This document shows positions 16,596 to 24,233 of a DNA stretch of 64,000 bases, piece after piece (position 1 is the first letter of the stretch; the number at the start of each line of letters is the position of its first letter). The DNA is taken from contig NZ_CP021744.1 of assembly GCF_002192455.1 (NCBI RefSeq), forward strand, positions 3,316,001 through 3,380,000, written 5' to 3'. This DNA comes from Streptomyces albireticuli (GTDB lineage: Bacteria > Actinomycetota > Actinomycetes > Streptomycetales > Streptomycetaceae). Both the position numbers and the translations under genes were made by a program. Below the pieces are notes generated by a model. It had not been told where the DNA came from, made no database searches, and saw only the letters and a list, made by a program, of their open reading frames with translations.

Positions 16596-16742
16596 TCAAG
16601 GCCGGTGACCGCTCCGGAGGAACCCGGTGCCCGGGCCCTCCGCGAACCCGACAACCGTCGTCGGCTCCTCCTCGAAGGGGGGCGCCCACGAAGGGGCGCC
16701 ACCACGAACACTATCGGCGTCGTAGTCCAACTCGGGTCGCAT
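16596..16742 (-). CDS. Possible 48-residue acidic protein
   Basis: The ORF from ATG 16742 (MRPELDYDADSVRG) is rich in Asp/Glu/Pro/Gly and has an aromatic core (SWAPPFEEE). It ends 26 nt before the cationic 28-residue ORF on the same strand. The ribosome site is weak, and third-position GC (about 79 percent) is lower than in neighbouring core genes. No family is recognised. The acidic-then-basic ORF pair is the main reason to list it. Confidence 0.28.
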   Translation of the reverse strand: MRPELDYDADSVRGGAPSWAPPFEEEPTTVVGFAEGPGTGFLRSGHRP

Positions 16743-16755
16743 GCAGGGAAATCAC

Positions 16756-16950
16756 TCAACGAGGTGACGCAGCATCACCACAGCCTCGACTCTGCCGACC
16801 CGACCCATTCCGATGGCGAAAACCTGCCGTCGGCAAGCAGCCCCGCGTCAGGACGGCCTCCAGGGCAGCGACAAAGTCGGCCCACGCGCGGGCGGGCAAG
16901 CGAACGACTGCACTGTCCTCCTCCGACGCCACTGGCGCAGCGTCCACCAC
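16756..16950 (-). CDS. Possible DUF397-like small ORF
   Basis: This frame of up to 64 residues contains EEDSAVVRLPARAWADFVAAL, which resembles the C-terminal part of DUF397 proteins that accompany XRE regulators in Streptomyces. The second half looks degenerate. Start choice is unclear (GTG 16947/16950, or TTG 16959 with AGGG upstream). It precedes the acidic ORF by 13 nt. It could be a decayed gene. Confidence 0.2.
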   Translation of the reverse strand: MVDAAPVASEEDSAVVRLPARAWADFVAALEAVLTRGCLPTAGFRHRNGSGRQSRGCGDAASPR

Positions 16951-17093
16951 GCGTGACAAGAAAGCCCTGGCGCGCCCGGCACGGGACCCCGTACGGGCGC
17001 GTAACCACGGGCTCAGCAGCGGAGTTGGGCATGCACGGGGCGGGTACACAGTTACCCAAGGAGGGGAACCCGTGGAGACAGGACACACGCACC

Positions 17094-17297
17094 ATGGACG
17101 ACGGCAACGGCGACTCGCTCGAACGGATCCTCGCCGCGGCGATCGGCGACAGGGACCACGAGCACGAGCGATGCCCGGAGTGCAGTCATCCGCTCCATGT
17201 CGTCGTCGCGGCGGAGAGCCCCGGGGACGCCACTTCACCGGTGATCGTCCGCGGGGTCTGCCCGAACTGCCCGAGAGGGCTGGGCGCGGGCGGCTGA
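17094..17297 (+). CDS. Small zinc-ribbon-like protein
   Basis: The 67-residue product (MDDGNGDSLERILAAAIGD...) has two CxxC knuckles, CPECSHPL and VCPNCP, about 28 residues apart, as in a zinc ribbon. The composition is protein-like, unlike the upstream extension of the same frame. ATG 17094 lacks a well-placed SD. An in-frame ATG at 17031 with GGAG 8 nt upstream would add 21 residues. Function is unknown; a regulatory or RNA/DNA-binding adaptor is plausible. Confidence 0.5.
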   Translation: MDDGNGDSLERILAAAIGDRDHEHERCPECSHPLHVVVAAESPGDATSPVIVRGVCPNCPRGLGAGG

Positions 17298-17326
17298 TAC
17301 GGCCGCTCGCGATACCCCCGCTCGCG

Positions 17327-17416
17327 ATGGCCTGCCCGAACTGCCAGAACATGATGCAGTCGATGGGCAACGGTGTGTACAAGTGCTGGAACTGCGGATA
17401 CACGAGCACCGGCTGA
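17327..17416 (+). CDS. 29-residue zinc-ribbon miniprotein
   Basis: From ATG 17327 the frame reads MACPNCQNMMQSMGNGVYKC and then WNCGYTSTG, stop. CPNC and CWNC are spaced 13 residues apart, exactly a minimal zinc ribbon. It follows the 67-residue zinc-ribbon gene by 29 nt. No clear ribosome site is seen, so translation may be coupled or the ORF could be part of something longer. No family is recognised. Confidence 0.42.
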   Translation: MACPNCQNMMQSMGNGVYKCWNCGYTSTG

Positions 17417-17542
17417 CCCACCCCTCGCGCCCTCCGGCCCCCGCGCGCCGTCCGAGGGCTCCCGCGCGCCGTCCGCCGAAGGTGCGGTCCCGCCGGAATG
17501 CGGAGATGCTGGGTGCGTCAGCGTTCCGTGAGGAGGACTGTT

Positions 17543-17746
17543 ATGTCCATGCTCGACAAGCTCAAGGGTCTGATCAAGGGGCACCCCGACCAGGCCCGCC
17601 AAGGCGTCGAGAAGGCCGGTGACGCCTTCGACGCCAAGACGCAGAACAAGTACCAGAGCCAGGTCGACACTGCCCAGCAGAAGATCAACGAACAGCTCGG
17701 TACGCAGGAGAGGCCCGGCGGCGAGCAGCGCCCTCCGCAGCCCTAG
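17543..17746 (+). CDS. MT0933-like antitoxin family protein
   Basis: The 67-residue helical protein (MSMLDKLKGLIKGHPDQARQ...) has the family pattern GVEKAGDAFDAKTQNKY...QVDTAQQKINEQLG, as in the mycobacterial MT0933/Rv0909 antitoxin family (Pfam MT0933_antitox). GAGGAGGA precedes ATG 17543 by about 5 nt. No partner toxin ORF is adjacent on the same strand. In Streptomyces these short helical proteins are often solitary, so an antitoxin role should not be assumed. Confidence 0.75.
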   Translation: MSMLDKLKGLIKGHPDQARQGVEKAGDAFDAKTQNKYQSQVDTAQQKINEQLGTQERPGGEQRPPQP

Positions 17747-17792
17747 CCCGGCGGGCCCGAGCGCAAGGCCCACCGGCGCTCAGGCCCGGGTC

Positions 17793-18350
17793 TCACCAGA
17801 GCCGGTCGATCTCGCCCGGATACAGCTCGACGCGGCTGTGCCGGAAGGCACCCGCGTCGCGCTTCGCCCGCTCCGTGAAGAAGCCGGCCATCGTGACCTT
17901 GTCGAAGCCGGGCCCGTCGCTGGGGAACGGATCGCGCGGGGTGCCGCCGACCAGGACGGCGCCCTCCAGGACGTCCCAGCCGGCCCGCTCGTAGAAGCCC
18001 CGCAGTGGGCGGTCGCACGTGAAGAGGCCCAGGTCGGCGCCGCTCTCCCCGATCGCCTCACGAGCGGCGGCCACGAGCCGCCGGCCGTACCCCCTGCCTT
18101 GGTGCGCCGCGTCCGTGACGACGGCGCTCAGCCCGGCCGCCCGGTACCGCCGCCCGCCGTGGGCGATCCGCTTGGTGAGGATGTCGAGCGCGGCCGGCAC
18201 GTCGCCCTCCGGTGAGACCAGGAGCATGGTGACGGGCCGCAGCGCGGGGTCGTGCGGCCCCGCGCCCGGCCATGTCTGCTCCCGCAGGGCGTCGGCGCGG
18301 GTGCGCAGCTCCGCCGGTACGTCCTCCTCGGCGAAGGTCAAGATCCGCAC
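17793..18350 (-). CDS. GNAT-family N-acetyltransferase
   Basis: The 185-residue protein has the GNAT core: AAGLSAVVTDAAHQGRGYGRRLVAAARE (motif A, with the Q/RxxGxG/A acetyl-CoA loop at about residues 100-112) and LFTCDRPLRGFYERAGW near 135. The substrate is unknown. It lies between the small antitoxin-like gene (convergent) and hbpS (same strand, 59 nt upstream of its start). Confidence 0.82.
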   Translation of the reverse strand: MRILTFAEEDVPAELRTRADALREQTWPGAGPHDPALRPVTMLLVSPEGDVPAALDILTKRIAHGGRRYRAAGLSAVVTDAAHQGRGYGRRLVAAAREAIGESGADLGLFTCDRPLRGFYERAGWDVLEGAVLVGGTPRDPFPSDGPGFDKVTMAGFFTERAKRDAGAFRHSRVELYPGEIDRLW

Positions 18351-18409
18351 TGTTCCCCTTCGCGCCCGCGCCCGGACGGGGGCACAGCCCCCGTTACGTT
18401 CCGCGCAGA

Positions 18410-19009
18410 CTAACCGAGCGCCGCGACACCCGCCTGGGCGAACTTCTCGTCCAGGTCGCCGCTGGGCGCGCCCGCGACGCCGATGCCCGCGACGGGACCG
18501 CCCTGCGCCTGCACCGGCGCGCCACCCGGGAGGAAGAGGGTGCCCGGGATGTCCTTGAGGTTCGGGGCGCTCTGGAGGCGCTTGACCAGCTCCGAGGTGG
18601 GGGCGTTCCAGGAGACGGCCGTGTAGCCCTTCCGGACGGCGGACTCGTACGACTGCGGGCCCGCGCCGTCGCCGCGCAGGGTCACCAGGGTGTTGCCGTT
18701 GCGGTCGACCACGGCGACGGTGACCTTCTGGCCCTCCTTCTTCGCCGCGGCCAGGGCGCCCTGCGCCGCCTTCGTGGCCGCGTCCAGCGTCAGGTGGGTG
18801 GACTGCGTGAGGTGCTTGCCCTGCGCGGTGGCGCCGGCCTTGGCCGCGGCCGGGGCGGCCGGGGCGGCGACGGCCACCGCGCCGAACGTGCCGGCCGCGG
18901 CCACGGCCACGGCGGCGCCGCCGGTGATCAGCCGGGCACGGGTGGACAGCTTCCGCTTCTTCGCGGTCGCGGCGGTCGTCACGTCGTGCGCGGTCGGCGT
19001 GTTCGTCAT
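18410..19009 (-). CDS. hbpS: Haem-binding exported protein HbpS (GlcG/HbpS family)
   Basis: The 199-residue protein has an export segment with a basic start and a hydrophobic stretch (RLITGGAAVAVAAAGTFGAVAV). The HbpS/GlcG domain follows: LTLDAATKAAQGALAAAKKEG, VAVVDRNGNTLVTLRGDG, SYESAVRKGYTAVSW and LFLPGGAPV. ATG 19009 has GGGAG 7 nt upstream. HbpS binds haem and Fe and modulates the SenS sensor kinase. senS-senR is encoded divergently next door, which supports the assignment strongly. The intergenic region carries 21-bp tandem repeats. Confidence 0.92.
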   Translation of the reverse strand: MTNTPTAHDVTTAATAKKRKLSTRARLITGGAAVAVAAAGTFGAVAVAAPAAPAAAKAGATAQGKHLTQSTHLTLDAATKAAQGALAAAKKEGQKVTVAVVDRNGNTLVTLRGDGAGPQSYESAVRKGYTAVSWNAPTSELVKRLQSAPNLKDIPGTLFLPGGAPVQAQGGPVAGIGVAGAPSGDLDEKFAQAGVAALG

Positions 19010-19066
19010 GGCGGGCTCCCTGTGGCTGTGGATGTGGCTGTGACCATGGATGCGGAGGCAGCCGTA

Positions 19067-19129
19067 GCTGTGGCCGAGGCGGCCGTCGCTGTGGCCGAGG
19101 CGGCCGTCGCTGTGGCCGAGGCGGCCGTC
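19067..19129. repeat. Three tandem 21-bp repeats between hbpS and senS
   Basis: Perfect copies occupy 19067-19087, 19088-19108 and 19109-19129. Each contains GCTGTGGCCGAGGCGG plus CCGTC. Degenerate flanks extend to about 19061 and 19143. The 21-bp period is two helical turns, so the copies present the same DNA face. They lie in the divergent promoter region, 58 bp upstream of the hbpS start and 215 bp before senS. Confidence 0.75.
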
Positions 19130-19344
19130 GCGGTGGCCGGCGGATCGGACCGGGCTCCTCCGGGTCGTCCCGGGGCGCCGGCCCGCCCTTCCATCCTTGG
19201 CCCGGCCCCTCCCCCCGGGCATCGGCGTCCCGGCTGCTCCCCCGTGGCCCGTCGTCGGACCCGGGGGTCGACCGATCGGATGATGCGGGCGAGGCCCGCG
19301 CGGGTTAGAACGGTCTGGACCCCATCCCTCCGGCGAGGAGCACC

Positions 19345-20550
19345 GTGCGCCACCCCGAACCAGACGTCGCCGCCGACCCCGACGGACGTCGCTTCGGCGC
19401 GGTCATGCACGCCGCGTTCTTCCTCCTCCTCGGTGCCTCCTTCGCCCGCTTCCTCATCCGTCACCCCGGCGAGCCCCGCACCCCCTGGATCGTCGCGCTC
19501 AGCGTCACGCTGGCTCTCCTGCACGTCCTGGGCGCCGTGCGGCCCCTCACCCGGTCCCGGCAGCGGCTGTGGCTGGGGGCGGTCGTCGCGGTGTGGGCGG
19601 TGCTGGTGGTGCTCGCGCCGAGCTTCGCTTGGTGCGCGGTGCCGCTGTTCTTCACGGGCCTGCGCACCCTGCCCACCCGGGCCGCGCTGGCCCTGGTCGT
19701 CTTCCTCACCACCCTCGTGGTCGGGGCGCAGCTGCGGCTCGCCGACGGCTTCGACCCCAACCTGGTGCTCGCGCCGCCCGCCGTCGCGGCGATCGCCACC
19801 GCCGTGCTCGTCCGCACCCAGCGGCAGTCGGCGCGGCAGCGGTCGCTGATCCAGGACCTGCTGCGGACCCGGCGCGAACTGGCCGCCACCGAGCGGCGCG
19901 AGGGCGCGCTCGCCGAGCGGCAGCGGCTGTCGATGGAGATCCACGACACGCTCGCGCAGGGGCTGTCCAGCCAGCGGATGCTGTTGCAGGCGGCGGACCG
20001 GACCTGGGAATCCGACCCGGAGGCCGCGCGCCGCCACGTCCGTACGGCGGCGGAGGTCGCGGCGCGTGGGCTGGCCGAGGCGCGGCGGTTCGTGCACGAC
20101 CTGGCGCCACCGCAGTTCGACGGCGGGCTGGGCCTGGAGGACGCGCTCCGGGAGCTCGCCACGGAGCGCGGCGAAGGGGCCGGGGCCGCCCCCGAGGTGC
20201 GGTTCCACGTCGACGGCGCGCCCGTGCCGCTGCCGGAGCGGGTGCGGTCGGCGCTGCTGCGGATCGCGCAGGGCGCCCTGGCGAACGTACGGGAGCACGC
20301 CGGCGCGACCACGGCGGCGGTCACTCTCAGCTATCTGGGTGACCAGGTGGTCCTGGACATCGCCGACGACGGGCGGGGGTTCGACCCCGCCGCGCCCGCG
20401 CGGGCCGCCGGGGAGCGTGGGCACGGGCTGCCCGCGATGCGGGCCCGGGTGCGCCAGCTCGGCGGAACGCTCACGGTGGAGTCCGCCCCCGGTGAGGGCA
20501 CGGTCCTGTCCGCGGCCGTACCGCTCGCCTCGTCTTTGGAGACGTCATGA
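19345..20550 (+). CDS. senS: Sensor histidine kinase SenS
   Basis: The 401-residue NarL-type sensor kinase has an N-terminal membrane domain of about five hydrophobic segments (residues 20-155) and a dimerisation/phospho-acceptor helix MEIHDTLAQGLSSQ (His near 203). The HATPase follows with NVREHAGATTAAVTL, DIADDGRGFDP and GHGLPAMRARVRQLGG. GTG 19345 is preceded by GAGGAG. SenS senses redox state through HbpS. The gene overlaps senR by four bases (ATGA), so the two are translationally coupled. Confidence 0.92.
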   Translation: MRHPEPDVAADPDGRRFGAVMHAAFFLLLGASFARFLIRHPGEPRTPWIVALSVTLALLHVLGAVRPLTRSRQRLWLGAVVAVWAVLVVLAPSFAWCAVPLFFTGLRTLPTRAALALVVFLTTLVVGAQLRLADGFDPNLVLAPPAVAAIATAVLVRTQRQSARQRSLIQDLLRTRRELAATERREGALAERQRLSMEIHDTLAQGLSSQRMLLQAADRTWESDPEAARRHVRTAAEVAARGLAEARRFVHDLAPPQFDGGLGLEDALRELATERGEGAGAAPEVRFHVDGAPVPLPERVRSALLRIAQGALANVREHAGATTAAVTLSYLGDQVVLDIADDGRGFDPAAPARAAGERGHGLPAMRARVRQLGGTLTVESAPGEGTVLSAAVPLASSLETS

Positions 20551-21239
20551 ATCAGCCTGGCCTTCCGGGTTCCCCCACACCCCCGGAACCCTCCACTCCG
20601 GTGCGCGTCCTGCTCTGCGACGACCACGCCGTCGTACGGGCCGGCCTGCGCGCGCTGCTGGCCAGCGCGCCCGGTGTCGAGGTGGTCGGCGAGGCCGGCG
20701 ACGGCGCGGAGGCCGTGGCGCTGGCGGCCCGGCTGCGGCCCGCCGTCGTGCTGATGGACCTCCAGCTCGGGGCCGGGATGGACGGCATCGAGGCGACCCG
20801 GCGGATCGTCGCCGACGCGGCCGGACGGAGTGGTTCCGCGGGGCCGTACGTCCTGGTGCTGACGACGTACGACACGGACGCCGACATCACGCGCGCGATC
20901 GAGGCGGGCGCAACGGGCTATCTGCTGAAGGCGGAACGGCCCGAGGAGCTCTTCTCGGCCATCCAGGCGGCTGCCGAAGGACGGACGGCGCTGTCGCCGC
21001 CGGTGGCCGGGAAGGTGATGGCCCGGATGAGAGGGGCCGTTCGGCCCTCCCTGACGGAGCGCGAGCGTGACATCCTCGGGCAGCTCGCGCGGGGGCTCGG
21101 GAACCGTGAGATCGCCCGCGCGTTGTTCATCAGCGAGGCCACCGTGAAGACTCATTTGGGGCGCATCTACGACAAGTTGGGGGTCGACACCCGCTCGGGC
21201 GCGGTCGCCGTGGCGAAGGAGCAGCGCCTGCTGCCCTGA
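20547..21239 (+). CDS. senR: LuxR/NarL-type response regulator SenR
   Basis: The 230-residue protein has a receiver domain (VRVLLCDDHAVVRAGLRALL; phospho-Asp in VVLMDLQLG, about residue 71; Lys in YLLKAERP, about 130) and a C-terminal LuxR HTH (LTERERDILGQLARGLGNREIARALF...TVKTHLGRIYDKLGV). It overlaps senS by 4 nt. SenR is known to control oxidative-stress genes and its own locus in Streptomyces. Confidence 0.92.
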   Translation: MNQPGLPGSPTPPEPSTPVRVLLCDDHAVVRAGLRALLASAPGVEVVGEAGDGAEAVALAARLRPAVVLMDLQLGAGMDGIEATRRIVADAAGRSGSAGPYVLVLTTYDTDADITRAIEAGATGYLLKAERPEELFSAIQAAAEGRTALSPPVAGKVMARMRGAVRPSLTERERDILGQLARGLGNREIARALFISEATVKTHLGRIYDKLGVDTRSGAVAVAKEQRLLP

Positions 21240-21748
21240 GCGGACGCGGTGACCGACCGGCAGGAGAGGCGGACACGGCGCGGGCAGGGAGCGCACAGGA
21301 CGCGAGCAGGGCCCGGGCAGGACGCGATCGGGGCGCGGGCACCACGCTCTTGACGCGCCGGCACGGCAACCCCTGACGCCCCCTTCGCTCCGATACGCCC
21401 CTTCACTCCCCGCTTCGGGTTTGCATGCAATCTCGCTGCTCCGTATGCAATCGCATCCAATCCCGATCGCGGAACGCCCATACGTGACAATCCAAGTCCG
21501 GACCAACGCGGAGCAGTTCACCGCATAGCGGAATCAATCCACCGCTCAACGGAGAAGGACAGGTCAAATCCTTGTTGCGCCCCTGTCAATGTCCTCGGAT
21601 CGGTGGCACTCTCTCCTCAATTCGCTCCTGCACCACTCCTGCACCACCCAGGCTTCACCTTTGCTTCATCGGGTGGCCGGTGACCCCGGCTGCTCCAACC
21701 CCCCATACAGGGCCGTGTGTTCGCGGCCCGCCTGTTTAGGAGTCAGAG
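21240..21748 (+). promoter_or_regulatory. Long upstream region of the M4 metalloprotease gene
   Basis: No gene is supported in these 509 bases. Direct repeats are visible: ATGCAATC at 21425 and 21445, and CTCCTGCACCA twice in tandem (21625-21646). GCTTCACCTTT-GCTTCATCGGG (21652-21673) looks like two 11-bp PhoP repeat units. The arrangement suggests a heavily regulated promoter. Confidence 0.5.
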
Positions 21749-23365
21749 TTGAGAAGCATCACCTCCACCTCCCGCAAGAACACCCTGCGTGCCGCCGCCC
21801 TGGTCGCCTCCGCCGCGATGGTCGTCGTCGGCGTGCAGAGCGGCGCGGCGAACGCGTCCGCCGACCGCGCCACCGGCGCCCAGCAGCTGACGCTCTCGGC
21901 CGACCAGCGGGTCGCCGCGATCAAGGGTGCGCAGACCGACGCGGCCTCCACCGCCGCCAAGATCGGTCTCGGCGGCAAGGAGAAGCTCGTCGTCCGTGAC
22001 GTCATCAAGGACGCCGACGGCACCGTGCACACGCGCTACGAGCGCACCTTCGACGGCCTGCCCGTCCTCGGCGGCGACCTCGTCGTCCACGAGGCCAAGG
22101 GCGGCAAGCGCAGCGTCGACAAGGCGACCGAGGCCGACATAGCCGTGCCCACCACGACGCCGTCCCTCGCCCCCTCCGCGGCGAAGAAGAGCGCCCTGAG
22201 CGCCGCCGCCGAGGAGAAGACCGCCAAGGCCGACACGCAGTCCCCGCGCAAGGTCGTCTGGGCCGCGAGCGGCAAGCCCGTCCTCGCCTACGAGACCGTC
22301 GTCACCGGCGTCCAGAAGGACGGCACCCCGAGCAAGCTGCACGTCATCACCGACGCGGCCACCGGCAAGAAGCTCTTCCAGCGCGAGGGCGTCCACACCG
22401 GCACGGGCACCAGCACCTACAGCGGCAAGGTCAACCTGACCACCACGAAGAGCGGGTCGACCTTCCAGCTCAACGACAGCGCCCGCGGCGGCCACAAGAC
22501 GTACGACCTGAACCAGGGCTCGTCCGGCACCGGCACGATCTACACCGACGCCGACGACGTCTGGGGCGGCGGCCGCCAGACCGCCGGCGTGGACGCCCAC
22601 TACGGCGCGGCCACGACCTGGGACTTCTACAAGAACGTCCTCGGCCGCAGCGGCATCAAGAACGACGGCAAGGGTGCCTACTCCCGCGTCCACTACGGCA
22701 ACGGCTACGTCAACGCCTTCTGGGACGACGAGTGCTTCTGCATGACGTACGGCGACGGTGAGAACAACGCCAACCCGCTGACCGCCCTCGACGTCGCGGC
22801 CCACGAGATGACGCACGGCGTCACCTCGGCGACCGCCAACCTGAACTACAGCGGCGAGTCGGGCGGTCTCAACGAGGCCACCTCCGACATCTTCGGCACC
22901 GCCACCGAGTTCTTCGCCAACAACTCCTCCGACACCGGTGACTACCTCATCGGCGAGGAGATCAACATCAACGGCGACGGCACCCCGCTGCGCTACATGG
23001 ACAAGCCGAGCAAGGACGGCGCGTCGAAGGACTACTGGTCCTCCGGCCTCGGCAACACAGACGTCCACTACTCGTCGGGCCCGGCCAACCACTTCTTCTA
23101 CCTGCTGTCCGAGGGCAGCGGCGCGAAGACCATCAACGGTGTGAGCTACAACAGCCCCACCTACAACAACTCCAAGATCACCGGCATCGGTCGGGACAAG
23201 GCCACCAAGATCTGGTACAAGGCCCTGACCACCTACTTCACCTCCACCACCAACTACAAGGCGGCCCGCGCCGGCACCCTGAAGGCCACCGCGGACCTCT
23301 ACGGCTCCACCAGCACGGAGTACAAGACGGTCGCCGCCGCCTGGACCGCGATCAACGTCAAGTGA
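21749..23365 (+). CDS. Secreted M4-family (thermolysin-like) zinc metalloprotease
   Basis: The 538-residue preproenzyme starts at TTG 21749 with AGGAG 7 nt upstream. A signal peptide (to about residue 35, ending GAANASA) precedes an FTP/PepSY propeptide (about 40-215) and a catalytic domain. HEMTHGVTSA carries the two zinc His residues and the catalytic Glu, GGLNEATSD supplies the third ligand, and HYSSGPANHFFYLL carries the transition-state His. There is no C-terminal P domain, so it is a short form. It should act extracellularly as a neutral protease. Confidence 0.94.
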   Translation: MRSITSTSRKNTLRAAALVASAAMVVVGVQSGAANASADRATGAQQLTLSADQRVAAIKGAQTDAASTAAKIGLGGKEKLVVRDVIKDADGTVHTRYERTFDGLPVLGGDLVVHEAKGGKRSVDKATEADIAVPTTTPSLAPSAAKKSALSAAAEEKTAKADTQSPRKVVWAASGKPVLAYETVVTGVQKDGTPSKLHVITDAATGKKLFQREGVHTGTGTSTYSGKVNLTTTKSGSTFQLNDSARGGHKTYDLNQGSSGTGTIYTDADDVWGGGRQTAGVDAHYGAATTWDFYKNVLGRSGIKNDGKGAYSRVHYGNGYVNAFWDDECFCMTYGDGENNANPLTALDVAAHEMTHGVTSATANLNYSGESGGLNEATSDIFGTATEFFANNSSDTGDYLIGEEININGDGTPLRYMDKPSKDGASKDYWSSGLGNTDVHYSSGPANHFFYLLSEGSGAKTINGVSYNSPTYNNSKITGIGRDKATKIWYKALTTYFTSTTNYKAARAGTLKATADLYGSTSTEYKTVAAAWTAINVK

Positions 23366-23595
23366 CCGGCTGACCGACAGGCCACCGGGAGGGCGCACCC
23401 ACCGACGACCCTGACGCCGGGCAACCGGCGCCAGGTGATCGTCCGCCCGTCCACCATCCGGTCGCCGGCAGTGGCTCGACGTCGGGTGACCGACGCCGGA
23501 TGACCGGCACCGGGTGGTCGGCACCCGGTGCCACCCCGCCCGCCCGGCCCGGTCACCGTGCGGTGACACCCCCCTCCCATCGATCACCGCACCCC

Positions 23596-23628
23596 GCGCC
23601 CCCCACCGCCTCCACAGGTGGGGGGCGC
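23596..23628. terminator. 12-bp-stem terminator in the region after the metalloprotease
   Basis: GCGCCCCCCACC and GGTGGGGGGCGC pair perfectly around 9 nt. The hairpin lies 230 nt after the protease stop. The rest of 23366-23683 holds repeated TGACCG-type motifs but no gene. Confidence 0.6.
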
Positions 23629-23683
23629 GGACCTGCTCGTACACGTTTACGCACGCACCCGGCGGGCGTGACACCATCGAGGC

Positions 23684-24181
23684 GTGATCGACCTCGGCTA
23701 TTCGCTCTCGCGCCGCTTCCCCGACCCCCCGCAGACGGACTACCGCACCGCGGACGTGCGGACGCTGCGGCACGACCTCTTCTGCGGCGACGTCTACCTC
23801 GCCGACGTGAAGACCGACCGCGAGCTGTCCACAGCCTGGGGATGGGTGCCCGTCCTGGACTTCGCGTGGGCGCTGTGCGACGTGATCGAACAGGTCGACC
23901 GCGACCCCCGGGGCAACCGGGCGGCCACCCCGCAGTTCGCCGAGCTGGACTTCACCGAGTCCACCGACTGCATGATCTTCGAACGGCGCTTCGGCTGGGT
24001 GGAGGTGTCCGCCGACTGGATGCCGGCGGACGAGCCCGCGCTCACCTTCAACCACAAGGCGCTGCGCCGCGAGGCCCGCGACTTCCTGCACGACCTGATC
24101 GCCGACCTCTCGGACATGCACGAGGGCCTCGCCGACAACCCCGTCGTCTGGGACCTCCAGAGCCGCTTCCCGCGGGTGTAG
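23684..24181 (+). CDS. Conserved hypothetical protein
   Basis: The 165-residue acidic protein starts at GTG 23684 (MIDLGYSLSRRFPDPP). It has no signal peptide or membrane segment. It reads as a compact alpha/beta domain (STAWGWVPVLDFAWALCDV, FGWVEVSADWMPADEP) with a C-terminal helical part. I recognise it only as a type of uncharacterised Streptomyces protein. It stands alone, convergent with the pentapeptide-repeat gene. Confidence 0.72.
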   Translation: MIDLGYSLSRRFPDPPQTDYRTADVRTLRHDLFCGDVYLADVKTDRELSTAWGWVPVLDFAWALCDVIEQVDRDPRGNRAATPQFAELDFTESTDCMIFERRFGWVEVSADWMPADEPALTFNHKALRREARDFLHDLIADLSDMHEGLADNPVVWDLQSRFPRV

Positions 24182-24233
24182 AACACGGGTACGGAACGCG
24201 AGTGCGGCGCGCCCCTCCGCCCTCCGTGCCCGG

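Noticed and set aside
16605..17093. Long plus-strand frame running into the 67-residue zinc-ribbon ORF
   Set aside because: The upstream part has no protein-like composition or ribosome site; only the C-terminal 67 (or 88) residues look real.
17543..17746. Complete toxin-antitoxin pair
   Set aside because: The antitoxin-family protein has no adjacent toxin; the next gene is a convergent GNAT enzyme.
23684..24181. Immunity protein of a polymorphic toxin system
   Set aside because: Size and acidity would fit, but no toxin, secretion or repeat gene is linked, so it is left as hypothetical.
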